Below are positions 54,309 to 61,679 of a stretch of 64,000 nucleotides of DNA, piece by piece. Positions within the stretch are counted from its first letter, which is position 1, and each line of letters begins with the position of its first letter. This DNA comes from Gammaproteobacteria bacterium (GTDB lineage: Bacteria; Pseudomonadota; Gammaproteobacteria; Steroidobacterales; Steroidobacteraceae): assembly GCA_027459765.1 (NCBI GenBank), contig DAIDHD010000036.1:1-64000 (forward strand), read 5' to 3'. The notes under the pieces were generated by a model. It made no database searches, was not told the origin of the DNA, and saw only the letters and a list, made by a program, of their open reading frames with translations. The translations under genes and the position numbers were made by a program.

Positions 54309-54506
54309 TCAGTCGACGTCCTTGCGGCGGATCGCGAGCTGTTCCGGCGCCTCGATTCCCACCTTGACGCGCCGGCCCGTGCCGCCGAGCAGGGTGATCT
54401 GGATCGGTCCGTTGGCGAACAGCTGCGCCATGGTCATGCTGCCGTCGACGCCGTCGGCGGGCTGGATGACGATGGATTCGTCGGCGCGGCGGCTCAGGAC
54501 CAGCAT
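54309..54506 (-). CDS. CsrA/RsmA-family RNA-binding regulator with internal insertion (RsmN/RsmF-like)
   Basis: A 65-residue member of the CsrA family of post-transcriptional regulators that bind GGA motifs in mRNA leaders. It starts like CsrA ('MLVLSRRADESIVI') and ends like it ('RRVKVGIEAPEQLAIRRKD'), with the conserved C-terminal 'GIEAP' and Arg residues. About 20 extra residues ('ADGVDGSMTMAQLFANG') lie between the first and second strand regions. As I recall the family, ordinary CsrA lacks this while Pseudomonas RsmN/RsmF has a comparable inserted helix. It begins 6 bp after flgN stops and has no good Shine-Dalgarno, so coupling to flgN translation is likely. Its transcription would follow the FliA-dependent flgM promoter. 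Confidence 0.78.
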   Translation of the reverse strand: MLVLSRRADESIVIQPADGVDGSMTMAQLFANGPIQITLLGGTGRRVKVGIEAPEQLAIRRKDVD

Positions 54507-54512
54507 CTTGCG

Positions 54513-54947
54513 TCAGACCCGCGCGAGCGCGCGTGGCGCCGCGGCGTGCGTCTGTCCTCGGGGGCCGTAGGTGAGCGACTTCACGCCGCGGACCGCATCG
54601 AGCAACTGGCGCACCTGGTGCTGGCGGGCGTGAATGATGTGTCCGTTCAGATCGTTGGCGGTCCGGCACGCTGCCATCGCGGCGAGCAGGGCCGTCCAGC
54701 GTTCCGCCACGGCGCGCGGCGGCGGCGCGTGCTCCGCCGTGGGCTGCCACAGCGCGCGGCGCTCGTTTTCCAGCGCCTCGAGTTCGGCGAACAGCCGGAT
54801 CTTCTCCGCGGCCAGCCGCTCCACCGCCGCAGGCTCCGCGCCGGTCAGCGCGCTGCGTTCGGCCGCGAGCGTGGTCTCGAGCACGTGGGCGGCGTCGATC
54901 TCTCGATCGAGCAGCTCCTCGAGACGGCGGGAGGCGTCGGCGTTCAT
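54513..54947 (-). CDS. flgN: Flagellar export chaperone FlgN
   Basis: A 144-residue, almost wholly helical cytosolic chaperone that escorts the hook-filament junction proteins FlgK and FlgL to the flagellar export gate. Long heptad-like helices ('ERLAAEKIRLFAELEALENE') are followed by the FlgN signature 'DLNGHIIHARQHQVRQLLDA' and 'LTYGPRGQT'. It starts 4 bp after the flgM stop and is followed 6 bp later by the CsrA-like gene, so flgM-flgN-csrA are packed as one unit. Its client FlgK is encoded at the right edge of the window. Confidence 0.88.
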   Translation of the reverse strand: MNADASRRLEELLDREIDAAHVLETTLAAERSALTGAEPAAVERLAAEKIRLFAELEALENERRALWQPTAEHAPPPRAVAERWTALLAAMAACRTANDLNGHIIHARQHQVRQLLDAVRGVKSLTYGPRGQTHAAAPRALARV

Positions 54948-54951
54948 GGGA

Positions 54952-55272
54952 TCACTTCAGCAGGCGATCAGCCTGAATGAGCTTGTCGGCGACGCTACGG
55001 GCATTGACCTTGTAGGTGCCGGAACTCACCGCCTGCTTCACGGCCGCGACCTTGGCGGCGTCGACCACCGGCGCCTTGGCGACCGCGGCCTCGAGTTGCT
55101 GCAGCGAGCGCGCGGAATGGGTGAGGGTGACCTGGTCGCCCTGCGCGTTCGACGCCGGGGCGGGCGTCGACTCTGCCTGCGGCTTGTCGGCCGTAAGCGC
55201 GCCGGCACCGGCTCCCTGGCTGACGGGAACCACCGGATTGGTGGACGAATATCCATTGATCTTGGCGGACAC
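54952..55272 (-). CDS. flgM: Anti-sigma-28 factor FlgM
   Basis: A 106-residue FlgM that binds FliA (sigma-28) until the hook is finished and FlgM is secreted. The N-terminal half is Ala/Pro/Ser-rich and disordered-looking, as in the family. The C-terminal FliA-binding half includes 'DQVTLTHSARSLQQLEAAVA' and 'YKVNARSVADKLIQADRLL'. It starts at a GTG with GAGGAGAG upstream. A near-consensus FliA promoter lies upstream (55313-55339), so FlgM production is autoregulated through its own target. A CRP-like palindrome lies farther upstream. Confidence 0.9.
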   Translation of the reverse strand: MSAKINGYSSTNPVVPVSQGAGAGALTADKPQAESTPAPASNAQGDQVTLTHSARSLQQLEAAVAKAPVVDAAKVAAVKQAVSSGTYKVNARSVADKLIQADRLLK

Positions 55273-55312
55273 CGAACTCTCTCCTCGGGGCGGGCCAGCG
55301 GCCTTGACCCCC

Positions 55313-55339
55313 TTATCGTCAGGTTTTGGATCAACTTTA
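55313..55339 (-). promoter_or_regulatory. FliA (sigma-28) promoter for flgM-flgN-csrA
   Basis: On the minus strand TAAAGTTG, an 11-bp spacer and GACGATAA match the enterobacterial sigma-28 consensus TAAAGTTT-N11-GCCGATAA with only two mismatches. Transcription would start about 35 bp before the flgM GTG. Confidence 0.88.
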
Positions 55340-55384
55340 GCCGGTCGGCAGCGCCTGCCGGCCGTCGTTGCTCCGGTTATCGAC

Positions 55385-55400
55385 TGTGACGCGCGTCACT
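55385..55400. promoter_or_regulatory. CRP/Clp-like palindromic site upstream of flgM
   Basis: TGTGACGCGCGTCACT fits the CRP-family consensus TGTGA-N6-TCACA except for the last base, and its 14-bp core GTGACGCGCGTCAC is a perfect palindrome. It lies about 46 bp upstream of the FliA -35 element of flgM and 11 bp beyond the flgA stop. A CRP, Vfr or Clp-type regulator could act here. Confidence 0.55.
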
Positions 55401-55410
55401 TTAGGGGGCC

Positions 55411-56142
55411 TCAAAAGGAAATTTCCACGGTGTCCTGGCCGCGGGCGATGCCCTCGACCACCTTGCCGGAGGAGAGATTCTGCACTCGGACGCGCTGGTT
55501 GACATAACCGTCGCCGAGCGCCCGTCCCGCCATGCGCACGCTCATCCCGCCGACGTCCGCCACCAGGGTCACCGACTGGCCGCGGACGATCGCCTTGGGC
55601 GCGTTCAGTTCCTGGTTGGTGATCACGGCCCCGGCGGCGATGGGGCGGGCGGCCGACAGACCCACCACCACCGACGGTGCGTCGATGAATCCGGCGGGCA
55701 ATTCCGCCATTTCGTGTTCCTCGACGCGTACGTCCGCCGGTCCGAGCACGGTGCCCATGACGATGGAGTGTGCCGCGACCACCGCGGTCGAGAAGCCCAC
55801 CACCCGCACCGGCACGAATACGTGCCAGGAGGTGGGCGCGGCGCAGCGTATTTCCACCACCACCCGGTCCTTCATGTGCGTGCCGCCTGAAACCGCCGGC
55901 GCGAGCGGCGTGGCGCAGCGTGGCAAATCGAGGTCGGTGCGCACGGGACCTACCTTGAAGCGCTGGTGCGCGCCGAGCGGCGGGAGTGCGCTTGCGGCGG
56001 TGGTCCGTGCGGCAGCCTCGAGTGCGGCCACGTCCTGGCGGTCGCCCACGCTCGAGTCCGAGGCAGCGGCGCCGGCGCAGCGCACGGTCAGGAGCAAGAG
56101 TATCGAGAGCGACCGACAAATTTTTGGCGTTTTGGAGTTCAT
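55411..56142 (-). CDS. flgA: Flagellar basal-body P-ring formation chaperone FlgA
   Basis: A 243-residue periplasmic chaperone that helps FlgI polymerise into the P ring. A signal peptide ('SILLLLTVRCAGAAAS') precedes an N-domain with a Cys pair ('LDLPRCATPLA' and 'VVVEIRCAAPTSWH'). The SAF-like C-domain includes 'GTVLGPADVRVEE', 'AARPIAAGAVITNQELNAP' and 'GRALGDGYVNQRVRVQNLSS'. The start at 56142 is fixed by the signal peptide; track residues upstream are noncoding. The -12 element of a minus-strand RpoN promoter lies only 15-19 bp before the ATG, so the transcript leader must be about 5 nt. Its partner FlgI is encoded in the divergent operon. Confidence 0.92.
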   Translation of the reverse strand: MNSKTPKICRSLSILLLLTVRCAGAAASDSSVGDRQDVAALEAAARTTAASALPPLGAHQRFKVGPVRTDLDLPRCATPLAPAVSGGTHMKDRVVVEIRCAAPTSWHVFVPVRVVGFSTAVVAAHSIVMGTVLGPADVRVEEHEMAELPAGFIDAPSVVVGLSAARPIAAGAVITNQELNAPKAIVRGQSVTLVADVGGMSVRMAGRALGDGYVNQRVRVQNLSSGKVVEGIARGQDTVEISF

Positions 56143-56156
56143 GTCGAGAGGACTGT

Positions 56157-56172
56157 TGCAAACACCGTGCCA
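56157..56172 (-). promoter_or_regulatory. RpoN (sigma-54) promoter for flgA
   Basis: On the minus strand TGGCAC-GGTGT-TTGCA matches the sigma-54 -24/-12 consensus with the canonical 5-base spacing. Transcription should start near 56147, about five bases before the flgA ATG, with no room for a Shine-Dalgarno. Confidence 0.85.
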
Positions 56173-56214
56173 GGCAGCGGCGTTGCGGTCTGGCAGGCCG
56201 CGGCGGCGATGGGT

Positions 56215-56228
56215 GGCAAGTTCTTGCC
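56215..56228. promoter_or_regulatory. Inverted repeat between the two RpoN promoters, possible activator site
   Basis: GGCAAG-TT-CTTGCC is a 6-bp inverted repeat in the flgA-flgB intergenic region, about 43 bp upstream of the flgA -24 box and 139 bp upstream of the flgB -24 box. RpoN promoters require an enhancer-binding activator (FleQ/FlrA type in related bacteria). This is a candidate site, inferred from symmetry and position only. Confidence 0.35.
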
Positions 56229-56237
56229 GCTCCGCCG

Positions 56238-56267
56238 GCGGCCGGCCGGTCGTTGCCGGCCGGCCGC
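56238..56267. repeat. Perfect 12-bp inverted repeat in the flgA-flgB intergenic region
   Basis: GCGGCCGGCCGG and CCGGCCGGCCGC are perfect complements separated by six bases (TCGTTG). The hairpin lies between the divergent RpoN promoters, oriented for neither gene's 3' end, so it is unlikely to be a simple terminator. It could insulate the two promoters or shape the DNA loop needed for sigma-54 activation. Confidence 0.8.
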
Positions 56268-56366
56268 TCAGGGGCGCCAGGCCCGCTCGAGATTGCCGAG
56301 CGCGAAAAACGCGCACTGCGTCGCAGATTCGGCGGCGAGCCCCCCTTGCGACGGCCGTCGCCGCGC

Positions 56367-56382
56367 TTGGCACGGCGCTTGC
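56367..56382 (+). promoter_or_regulatory. RpoN (sigma-54) promoter for the flgB operon
   Basis: TGGCAC-GGCGC-TTGCT is a full -24/-12 sigma-54 match with 5-base spacing. Transcription should start near 56394, about 30 bp before the flgB ATG. It probably drives flgB through flgJ. Confidence 0.88.
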
Positions 56383-56423
56383 TTCATCCCTGGCGACGGA
56401 TGGTCACGCACGGAATCTCAGCC

Positions 56424-56831
56424 ATGTTTCAGAACATCTTCGGCATCCACGAACAGGCGCTGCTGCTGCACGGGCGGCGGGTGGGCGTGATCGCCACCAA
56501 CATCGCCAATGCCGACACGCCGAACTACAAGGCGCGTGACCTGGACTTCGCCGCCGTGCTCGGCGGCGCGGATGCGGTGCTCGGCGGGTCGCCCCAGGGC
56601 GCGTTGCCGCTGGCCGTGACGAAGGCCGCGCACATCACCTTCGACACCGAGCCGTCGGCCGCCGCCGACCTCCTGTATCGCAATCCCTACCAGGCCTCGC
56701 TCGACGGCAACACCGTCGAGATGCCGGTGGAACAGTCGGCGTTCGCCGAGACCAATGTGCGCTACCAGGCGAGCCTCGGCTTCATCAACACCCAGATCGC
56801 CGAGCTCACGCTCGCCATCAACGGCCAGTAG
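56424..56831 (+). CDS. flgB: Flagellar basal-body rod protein FlgB
   Basis: A 135-residue proximal rod protein of the flagellar basal body. The rod/hook N-terminal signature is 'GVIATNIANADTPNYKARDL', and the C-terminal helix 'YQASLGFINTQIAELTLAIN' completes the coiled pair. It is exported by the flagellar type III apparatus without a cleaved signal. The ATG at 56424 has GGAATC upstream and lies about 30 nt after the expected RpoN start site. It is the first gene of the operon, and flgC follows after 38 bp. Confidence 0.95.
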   Translation: MFQNIFGIHEQALLLHGRRVGVIATNIANADTPNYKARDLDFAAVLGGADAVLGGSPQGALPLAVTKAAHITFDTEPSAAADLLYRNPYQASLDGNTVEMPVEQSAFAETNVRYQASLGFINTQIAELTLAINGQ

Positions 56832-56869
56832 GCGCCGGGCACGACACCAACAAAGAGAGTAATCAGACC

Positions 56870-57295
56870 ATGTCGCTCTTCAACGTCTTCAACGTCTCCG
56901 GCAGCGCACTCAACGCCGAGACCATCCGTCTCAACACGACGGCCAGCAATCTCGCCAATGCCGAGAGCGTCAACGGCGATCCGACGCGGATCTACCGCGC
57001 GCGCCACCCGGTGTTCCAGTCGCTGATGAACACCGCCGGGATCGGCGCGGAGGATTCCGGCGCGGCGGTGGGCGTGCGCGTGCTCGGCGTGGTGGAGAGC
57101 CAGACGCCGCCGCTCGCGCGCTATCAGCCCGACAACCCGGCCGCGAACAAGGATGGCTACGTGTACGCCTCCAACGTCAATGCCATCGAGGAGATGACCA
57201 ACATGATCTCCGCAAATCGAAGCTTCGCCACCAACGTCGAGGCGATCAACACGGCGCGCGATCTGCTCCTGAAGACGATCGCGATGGGCCACTAA
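56870..57295 (+). CDS. flgC: Flagellar basal-body rod protein FlgC
   Basis: A 141-residue proximal rod subunit. 'LNTTASNLANAESVNGDPTR' is the rod-protein N-terminal motif with the FlgC-specific insertion, and 'YRARHPVFQSLM' follows. 'YVYASNVNAIEEMTNMISAN' and 'FATNVEAINTARDLLLKTI' are the C-terminal hallmarks. AGAGAG precedes the ATG. It lies in order between flgB and flgD, as in most gammaproteobacteria. Confidence 0.96.
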   Translation: MSLFNVFNVSGSALNAETIRLNTTASNLANAESVNGDPTRIYRARHPVFQSLMNTAGIGAEDSGAAVGVRVLGVVESQTPPLARYQPDNPAANKDGYVYASNVNAIEEMTNMISANRSFATNVEAINTARDLLLKTIAMGH

Positions 57296-57307
57296 CCGGG
57301 AGTCGAC

Positions 57308-58078
57308 ATGATCGTCAACCACACCGCCGCCAACGGCGCCAACATCCTCAACGCGATCAACGGCTCCGGATCCAGCACCGGCGCGACCACGGCCGCCGGC
57401 AACGTCGTCCCCGCGGGCTCGGCCGGCGGGTCGAGCGGGTCGGCCTCCGGCGCGAACGCTCTGCACTCCTCCACGTCGCTCGGCGGCACCGACTTCTTGA
57501 CGCTCATGCTGGCGCAGCTGAAGAACCAGGACCCGACGAGCCCGATCGACAGCAACGCCTTCCTCACCCAGCTCGCGCAGCTCTCCGAGGTTCAGGGCAT
57601 CAATCAGCTCAACACGTCGTTCGGCTCGCTGACCGGCTCGTTGAGTTCCAACCAGGCGCTGCAGGCCTCCTCCCTGCTCGGTCACCAGGCGCTGGTGGCG
57701 AGCGGCACCGCGACCTTGAGCTCGGGCGGCACGGTGTCGGGCGCCGTGCAGGTTCCGCAGACCACCTCGAACGTGGTGGTGGGCATCACCGACGCGAGCG
57801 GCGCGCTGGTCGACACGGTCAGCCTCGGCGCGCAGCCGGCCGGTCTCGCCAATTTCACATGGAACGGCGCCACCAGCAGCGGCGGTCAGGCCCCGCCGGG
57901 GCAGTACTCGATCGTCGCGCAGTACGTCGGCGCCGGCGGCGCGGCCACGGCGGCCACGACGCTCGTCAACGGCACCATCGAGAGCGTGAGCATGGGCGCC
58001 GGATCGAGCGGCCTGACGGTCAACGTCGCCGGCATCGGCAGCGTGCCGTTCTCGAGCGTCCAACAGATTTCGAATTAA
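57308..58078 (+). CDS. flgD: Flagellar hook assembly protein (hook cap) FlgD
   Basis: A 256-residue scaffold that caps the growing hook and is discarded when the hook is complete. The conserved N-terminal stretch is 'LGGTDFLTLMLAQLKNQDPT' followed by 'FLTQLAQLSEVQGINQLN'. An Ala/Gly/Ser-rich leader precedes it. The C-terminal FlgD Ig-like/tudor region includes 'FTWNGATSSGGQAPPGQYSI'. GGGAG precedes the ATG, 12 bp after flgC. Glycine/serine-rich linkers make it somewhat longer than the E. coli protein. Confidence 0.94.
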   Translation: MIVNHTAANGANILNAINGSGSSTGATTAAGNVVPAGSAGGSSGSASGANALHSSTSLGGTDFLTLMLAQLKNQDPTSPIDSNAFLTQLAQLSEVQGINQLNTSFGSLTGSLSSNQALQASSLLGHQALVASGTATLSSGGTVSGAVQVPQTTSNVVVGITDASGALVDTVSLGAQPAGLANFTWNGATSSGGQAPPGQYSIVAQYVGAGGAATAATTLVNGTIESVSMGAGSSGLTVNVAGIGSVPFSSVQQISN

Positions 58079-58111
58079 CCCCTTTCGCACGAATCGCAGG
58101 AGTCACGGACC

Positions 58112-59335
58112 ATGTCCTCATTCAGCATCGCGCTCTCCGGCCTCACCGCCGCGAGCTCGGACCTCGACATCACCTCCAACAACATCGCCAACGCCGACAC
58201 CATCGGCTTCAAGGAATCGCGCGCCGAGTTCGCCGACGTGTACGCGTCCGGTGCGGTGAACCTCAACAACTCGGTGACCGGCGAAGGCGTGCGGTTGGCC
58301 ACCTCCGCGCAGCAGTTCACCCAGGGCAACATCAGCACGACCTCCTCGAACCTCGACCTCGCGATCAGCGGCGACGGCTTCTTCACCCTGAAGGACGCCA
58401 ACGGCTACGTGTACTCGCGCAACGGCCAGTTCGCCGAGGACAAGAACGGCAACGTGGTCAACGCCACTGGCCAGGCGCTGCAGGTGTACCCGCCGTCGCA
58501 GAACGGCGGCTTCAACACCGGCGCGCTGCAGAATCTCAATCTGCAGACCGCCGAGAGCGCGCCGGCGCCGACCAGCAGCGGCACCGTGATCCTCAACCTC
58601 CCGGCGAGTTCGACGCCGCCCACGGTCACGCCCTTCGATCCGACCAATTCGGCGACCTACAACCAGTCGACCTCGACCACCGTATACGACTCGCTCGGGC
58701 AGTCGTACTCGGCGACCCTATACTTCGCGCAGACCGCGACGCCCGGCCAGTGGAATGTCTACACCACCGTCAACGGCACCCAGGTCGGCGGCGCGCAGCA
58801 GCTAACGTTCAACGCCGGCGGCACCGTGCAAACCCCGGTAGGCGGCGTGCTGGCTTTCAACGGCTTCAATCCGCCGGACGGCGCGAATCCGATGAACCTG
58901 TCTTTCAATTTCGCGCAGACCACCCAGTACGGCGGTCAGTTCGCGGTGACCTCCATCACCCAGAACGGCTATGCGACCGGCCAGCTCTCGACGGTCGCGA
59001 TCGACCCGGCCGGCGTGGTCTCGGCGGTGTACACCAACGGCCGTTCGACCACGCTCGGGCAGCTCGCCATGGCGAATTTCCCGAACCCGCAGGGGCTCAA
59101 GCAGCTCGGCAACACCAATTGGTCCGAGACCTTCAGTTCCGGCACGGTGATCTCCGGCACCGCCGGATCGGCCGGCTTCGGCACGATCCAGTCCGGATCC
59201 CTGGAGAGCTCGAACGTCGATCTGACGACGCAGCTGGTCAACATGATCACGGCGCAGCGCGCCTTCGATGCGAACGCGCAGGTGATCACGGTGGCGAACC
59301 AGGAATCGCAGACCGTCAACAACATCGCCCACTAA
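58112..59335 (+). CDS. flgE: Flagellar hook protein FlgE
   Basis: The 407-residue structural subunit of the hook. 'FSIALSGLTAASSDLDITSN' and 'NIANADTIGFKESRAEFADV' form the N-terminal rod/hook motif. 'GDGFFTLKDANGYVYSRNGQ' is the FlgE/F/G core. 'SSNVDLTTQLVNMITAQRAF' with 'ANAQVITVANQESQTV' is the C-terminal helix. AGGAG precedes the ATG. Asn/Thr/Ser-rich central domains are surface-exposed in known hooks. Gene order flgD-flgE-flgF is conserved. Confidence 0.96.
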   Translation: MSSFSIALSGLTAASSDLDITSNNIANADTIGFKESRAEFADVYASGAVNLNNSVTGEGVRLATSAQQFTQGNISTTSSNLDLAISGDGFFTLKDANGYVYSRNGQFAEDKNGNVVNATGQALQVYPPSQNGGFNTGALQNLNLQTAESAPAPTSSGTVILNLPASSTPPTVTPFDPTNSATYNQSTSTTVYDSLGQSYSATLYFAQTATPGQWNVYTTVNGTQVGGAQQLTFNAGGTVQTPVGGVLAFNGFNPPDGANPMNLSFNFAQTTQYGGQFAVTSITQNGYATGQLSTVAIDPAGVVSAVYTNGRSTTLGQLAMANFPNPQGLKQLGNTNWSETFSSGTVISGTAGSAGFGTIQSGSLESSNVDLTTQLVNMITAQRAFDANAQVITVANQESQTVNNIAH

Positions 59336-59361
59336 TGACGCACTGAGCGGAGACGACGGCA

Positions 59362-60102
59362 GTGGACAGAGGACTTTACGTCGCGATGACGGGCGCCAAG
59401 CAGATCATGCAGGCGCAGGCGGTCAACAACCACAACATCGCGAACCTGAGCACCATCGGCTACCGGGGCGACGAGGTGTCGTTCGCGAGCCTGCCGATCT
59501 ACGGGCCGGGCTATCCCACCCGCGTCAACTCGGTGGCCGGCGACGCCGGTACCGACTTCTCGCAGGGCACGATGGAGAGCACCGGCCGCGAGCTCGACGT
59601 GGCGGTCAACGGCAAGGGATTCATCGCGGTGCGCGGCCTCGACGGCAAGGAGGCCTACACCCGTGCCGGCGACCTGCGGGTGCAGCCGGACGGCGCGCTC
59701 ACCACGGCGAGCGGTCTGCCGGTGCTGTCGGAGGCCGGGCCCATCGTGCTGCCGCCGTCCACGCAGGTGACCATCGGCAGCGACGGCACCGTGTCCGTGG
59801 TGCCGCAGGGCTCGGCGCCCATGGCCGTGACCCAGGTCGATCGCATCAAGCTCGTGAATCCGAAGACGGCCGACCTGCAGAAGGGCGACGACGGGCTGCT
59901 GCGCCTGAAGGCGGGCGGCAAGGCCAAGACCGACGACGCGGTGAGCGTGACCTCGGGGATGCTCGAGTCGAGCAACGTCAATCCCGCGCAGTCGCTCATC
60001 AACATGATCGAGCTGCAGCGACTGTACGAGTTCCAGATCAAGAGCATCAATTCCACCGACCAGAACGAACAGGCCGCGCAGCGCATGATGCTCACCTCGT
60101 GA
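59362..60102 (+). CDS. flgF: Flagellar basal-body rod protein FlgF
   Basis: A 246-residue proximal rod subunit. 'RGLYVAMTGAKQIMQAQAVN' and 'NHNIANLSTIGYRGDEVSFA' are the FlgF N-terminal signatures. 'AVNGKGFIAVRGLDGKEAYT' is the shared core and 'SSNVNPAQSLINMIELQRLY' the C-terminal helix. It starts at GTG with CGGAGA upstream. It lies between flgE and flgG as expected, with a 49-bp gap before flgG. Confidence 0.94.
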   Translation: MDRGLYVAMTGAKQIMQAQAVNNHNIANLSTIGYRGDEVSFASLPIYGPGYPTRVNSVAGDAGTDFSQGTMESTGRELDVAVNGKGFIAVRGLDGKEAYTRAGDLRVQPDGALTTASGLPVLSEAGPIVLPPSTQVTIGSDGTVSVVPQGSAPMAVTQVDRIKLVNPKTADLQKGDDGLLRLKAGGKAKTDDAVSVTSGMLESSNVNPAQSLINMIELQRLYEFQIKSINSTDQNEQAAQRMMLTS

Positions 60103-60151
60103 GCGTCGCCCGCGGACGAACCCAGCAAACCGAACACAGGACAGCGCCAAC

Positions 60152-60940
60152 ATGAATCTCGCCCTCTGGGCCGCCAAGACCGGTCTCGACGCACAGAACA
60201 CGCGCATGGCGGTGATCGCGAACAATCTCGCCAACACCAACACCACCGGCTTCAAGGCCGGCCGAGCCGCCTTTCAGGACCTGATGTACCAGAACGTGCG
60301 CCAGGTCGGCGCGCAGAGCACGCAGAACACCCAGTACTCGACCGGCCTCACGCTCGGCACGGGCGTACGCATCGTGGCCACCGAGAAGGACTACACCCAG
60401 GGCAGCGTGACGCAGACCAACGGCAGCCTCGACCTCGCGGTCACCGGCCGCGGCTTCTTCCAGATCACCATGCCCGACGGCACCATCGCCTATACCCGCG
60501 ACGGCGCCTTCACGCTCGACAACCAGGGCAACGTGGTGACCTCGTCGGGCTATCCGCTGCTGCCGGCCATCAACATTCCCGCCGGCTCGCAGACCGTCAC
60601 CGTGGGCAACGACGGCGTCGTGACGGTGACGTCGCAGGCCAACCCCAAGGGCACGCAGGTCGGCCAGATCCAGCTCGCCGACTTCATCAACGTCGAGGGC
60701 CTGCAGCCGACCGGCAACAACCTCCTGGTCGAGTCGGCCGCGAGCGGTGCGCCCCAGGTCGGCACGGCCGGCACCAACGGCCTCGGCACCATCCAGCAGG
60801 GCTCGCTCGAGACCTCGAACGTCAACTCGGTCACCGAGCTCGTGTCGATGATCGAGTGTCAGCGCTCCTACGAGATGAATTCGAAGGCCATCAGCACCAC
60901 CGACCAGATGCTGCAGTACCTGACGCAGAACCTCGCATGA
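60152..60940 (+). CDS. flgG: Flagellar basal-body distal rod protein FlgG
   Basis: The 262-residue distal rod subunit, which forms the drive shaft running through the P and L rings. '[20 protein letters not shown]' and '[20 protein letters not shown]' are diagnostic. '[20 protein letters not shown]' and the C-terminal '[20 protein letters not shown]' agree with FlgG length and pattern. AGGA precedes the ATG. Its stop overlaps flgH as ATGA, giving translational coupling of the rod with its L ring. Confidence 0.96.
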   Translation: MNLALWAAKTGLDAQNTRMAVIANNLANTNTTGFKAGRAAFQDLMYQNVRQVGAQSTQNTQYSTGLTLGTGVRIVATEKDYTQGSVTQTNGSLDLAVTGRGFFQITMPDGTIAYTRDGAFTLDNQGNVVTSSGYPLLPAINIPAGSQTVTVGNDGVVTVTSQANPKGTQVGQIQLADFINVEGLQPTGNNLLVESAASGAPQVGTAGTNGLGTIQQGSLETSNVNSVTELVSMIECQRSYEMNSKAISTTDQMLQYLTQNLA

Positions 60941-61665
60941 ACGGCATGATCATCACTGCGAATCGGAGCGCGCGCGTTGCAGCGGCACGCCGGACACTCG
61001 TCGCGGCGGCGTTCACCGTGGCTGGGCTCGCCGCCGCCGGCTGTGGAATGTTGCCGGCGCGTCGCCCGCCGCCCGAGCCGGTGGTGGTGCGGGAGCTGCC
61101 GCCGCCCGTGCCGAGGACCGACGGTGCGATCTACCAGGCGGGGCAGCAGATGGAGCTGTTCGCCGACCTGAAGGCACGTCGCGTGGGCGACGTGGTCACG
61201 GTGCGTCTGGTCGAATCGACCAACGCGAGCAAGAATGCGGTCACCAAGACCCAGAAGACCACCACCGTCAACGACACCGGGCCGACGCTGTTCGGGCACA
61301 CCTTCGTAACGCACGGCGTGCCGATCGGCACCGTGGGCATGAACGGCGCCAGCAGCTTCGACGGCGAGGGCACCAGCACGCAGAGCAACAGCCTCGCCGG
61401 CAGCATCACCGTGACGGTCGTCGCAGTGCGCGCCAACGGCAACCTCATCGTGCAGGGCGACAAGACGCTGCGGCTCAACCAGGGCGACGAGACGGTGCGC
61501 ATCTCGGGCGTGGTGCGTCCGGCGGACATCGCCAGCGACAACTCGGTGACCTCCGACCGGGTCGCCGACGCGCGCATCGCGTACTCCGGCCGCGGCGTGA
61601 TCAATTCGTCGAACAGCATGGGCTGGCTGGCACGCTTCTTCAATTCGGGCTACGCGCCCTACTGA
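60937..61665 (+). CDS. flgH: Flagellar L-ring lipoprotein FlgH
   Basis: A 242-residue outer-membrane lipoprotein that forms the L-ring bushing. A signal peptide with lipobox 'LAAAGC' (lipidated Cys near residue 29) follows the start. '[20 protein letters not shown]', '[16 protein letters not shown]' and '[20 protein letters not shown]' are FlgH hallmarks, with the C-terminal 'GWLARFFNS'. I start at the ATG that overlaps the flgG stop, not at the track start 27 codons upstream. Next is flgI, which makes the adjoining P ring. Confidence 0.95.
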   Translation: MNGMIITANRSARVAAARRTLVAAAFTVAGLAAAGCGMLPARRPPPEPVVVRELPPPVPRTDGAIYQAGQQMELFADLKARRVGDVVTVRLVESTNASKNAVTKTQKTTTVNDTGPTLFGHTFVTHGVPIGTVGMNGASSFDGEGTSTQSNSLAGSITVTVVAVRANGNLIVQGDKTLRLNQGDETVRISGVVRPADIASDNSVTSDRVADARIAYSGRGVINSSNSMGWLARFFNSGYAPY

Positions 61666-61679
61666 CGGGCAACCACACC

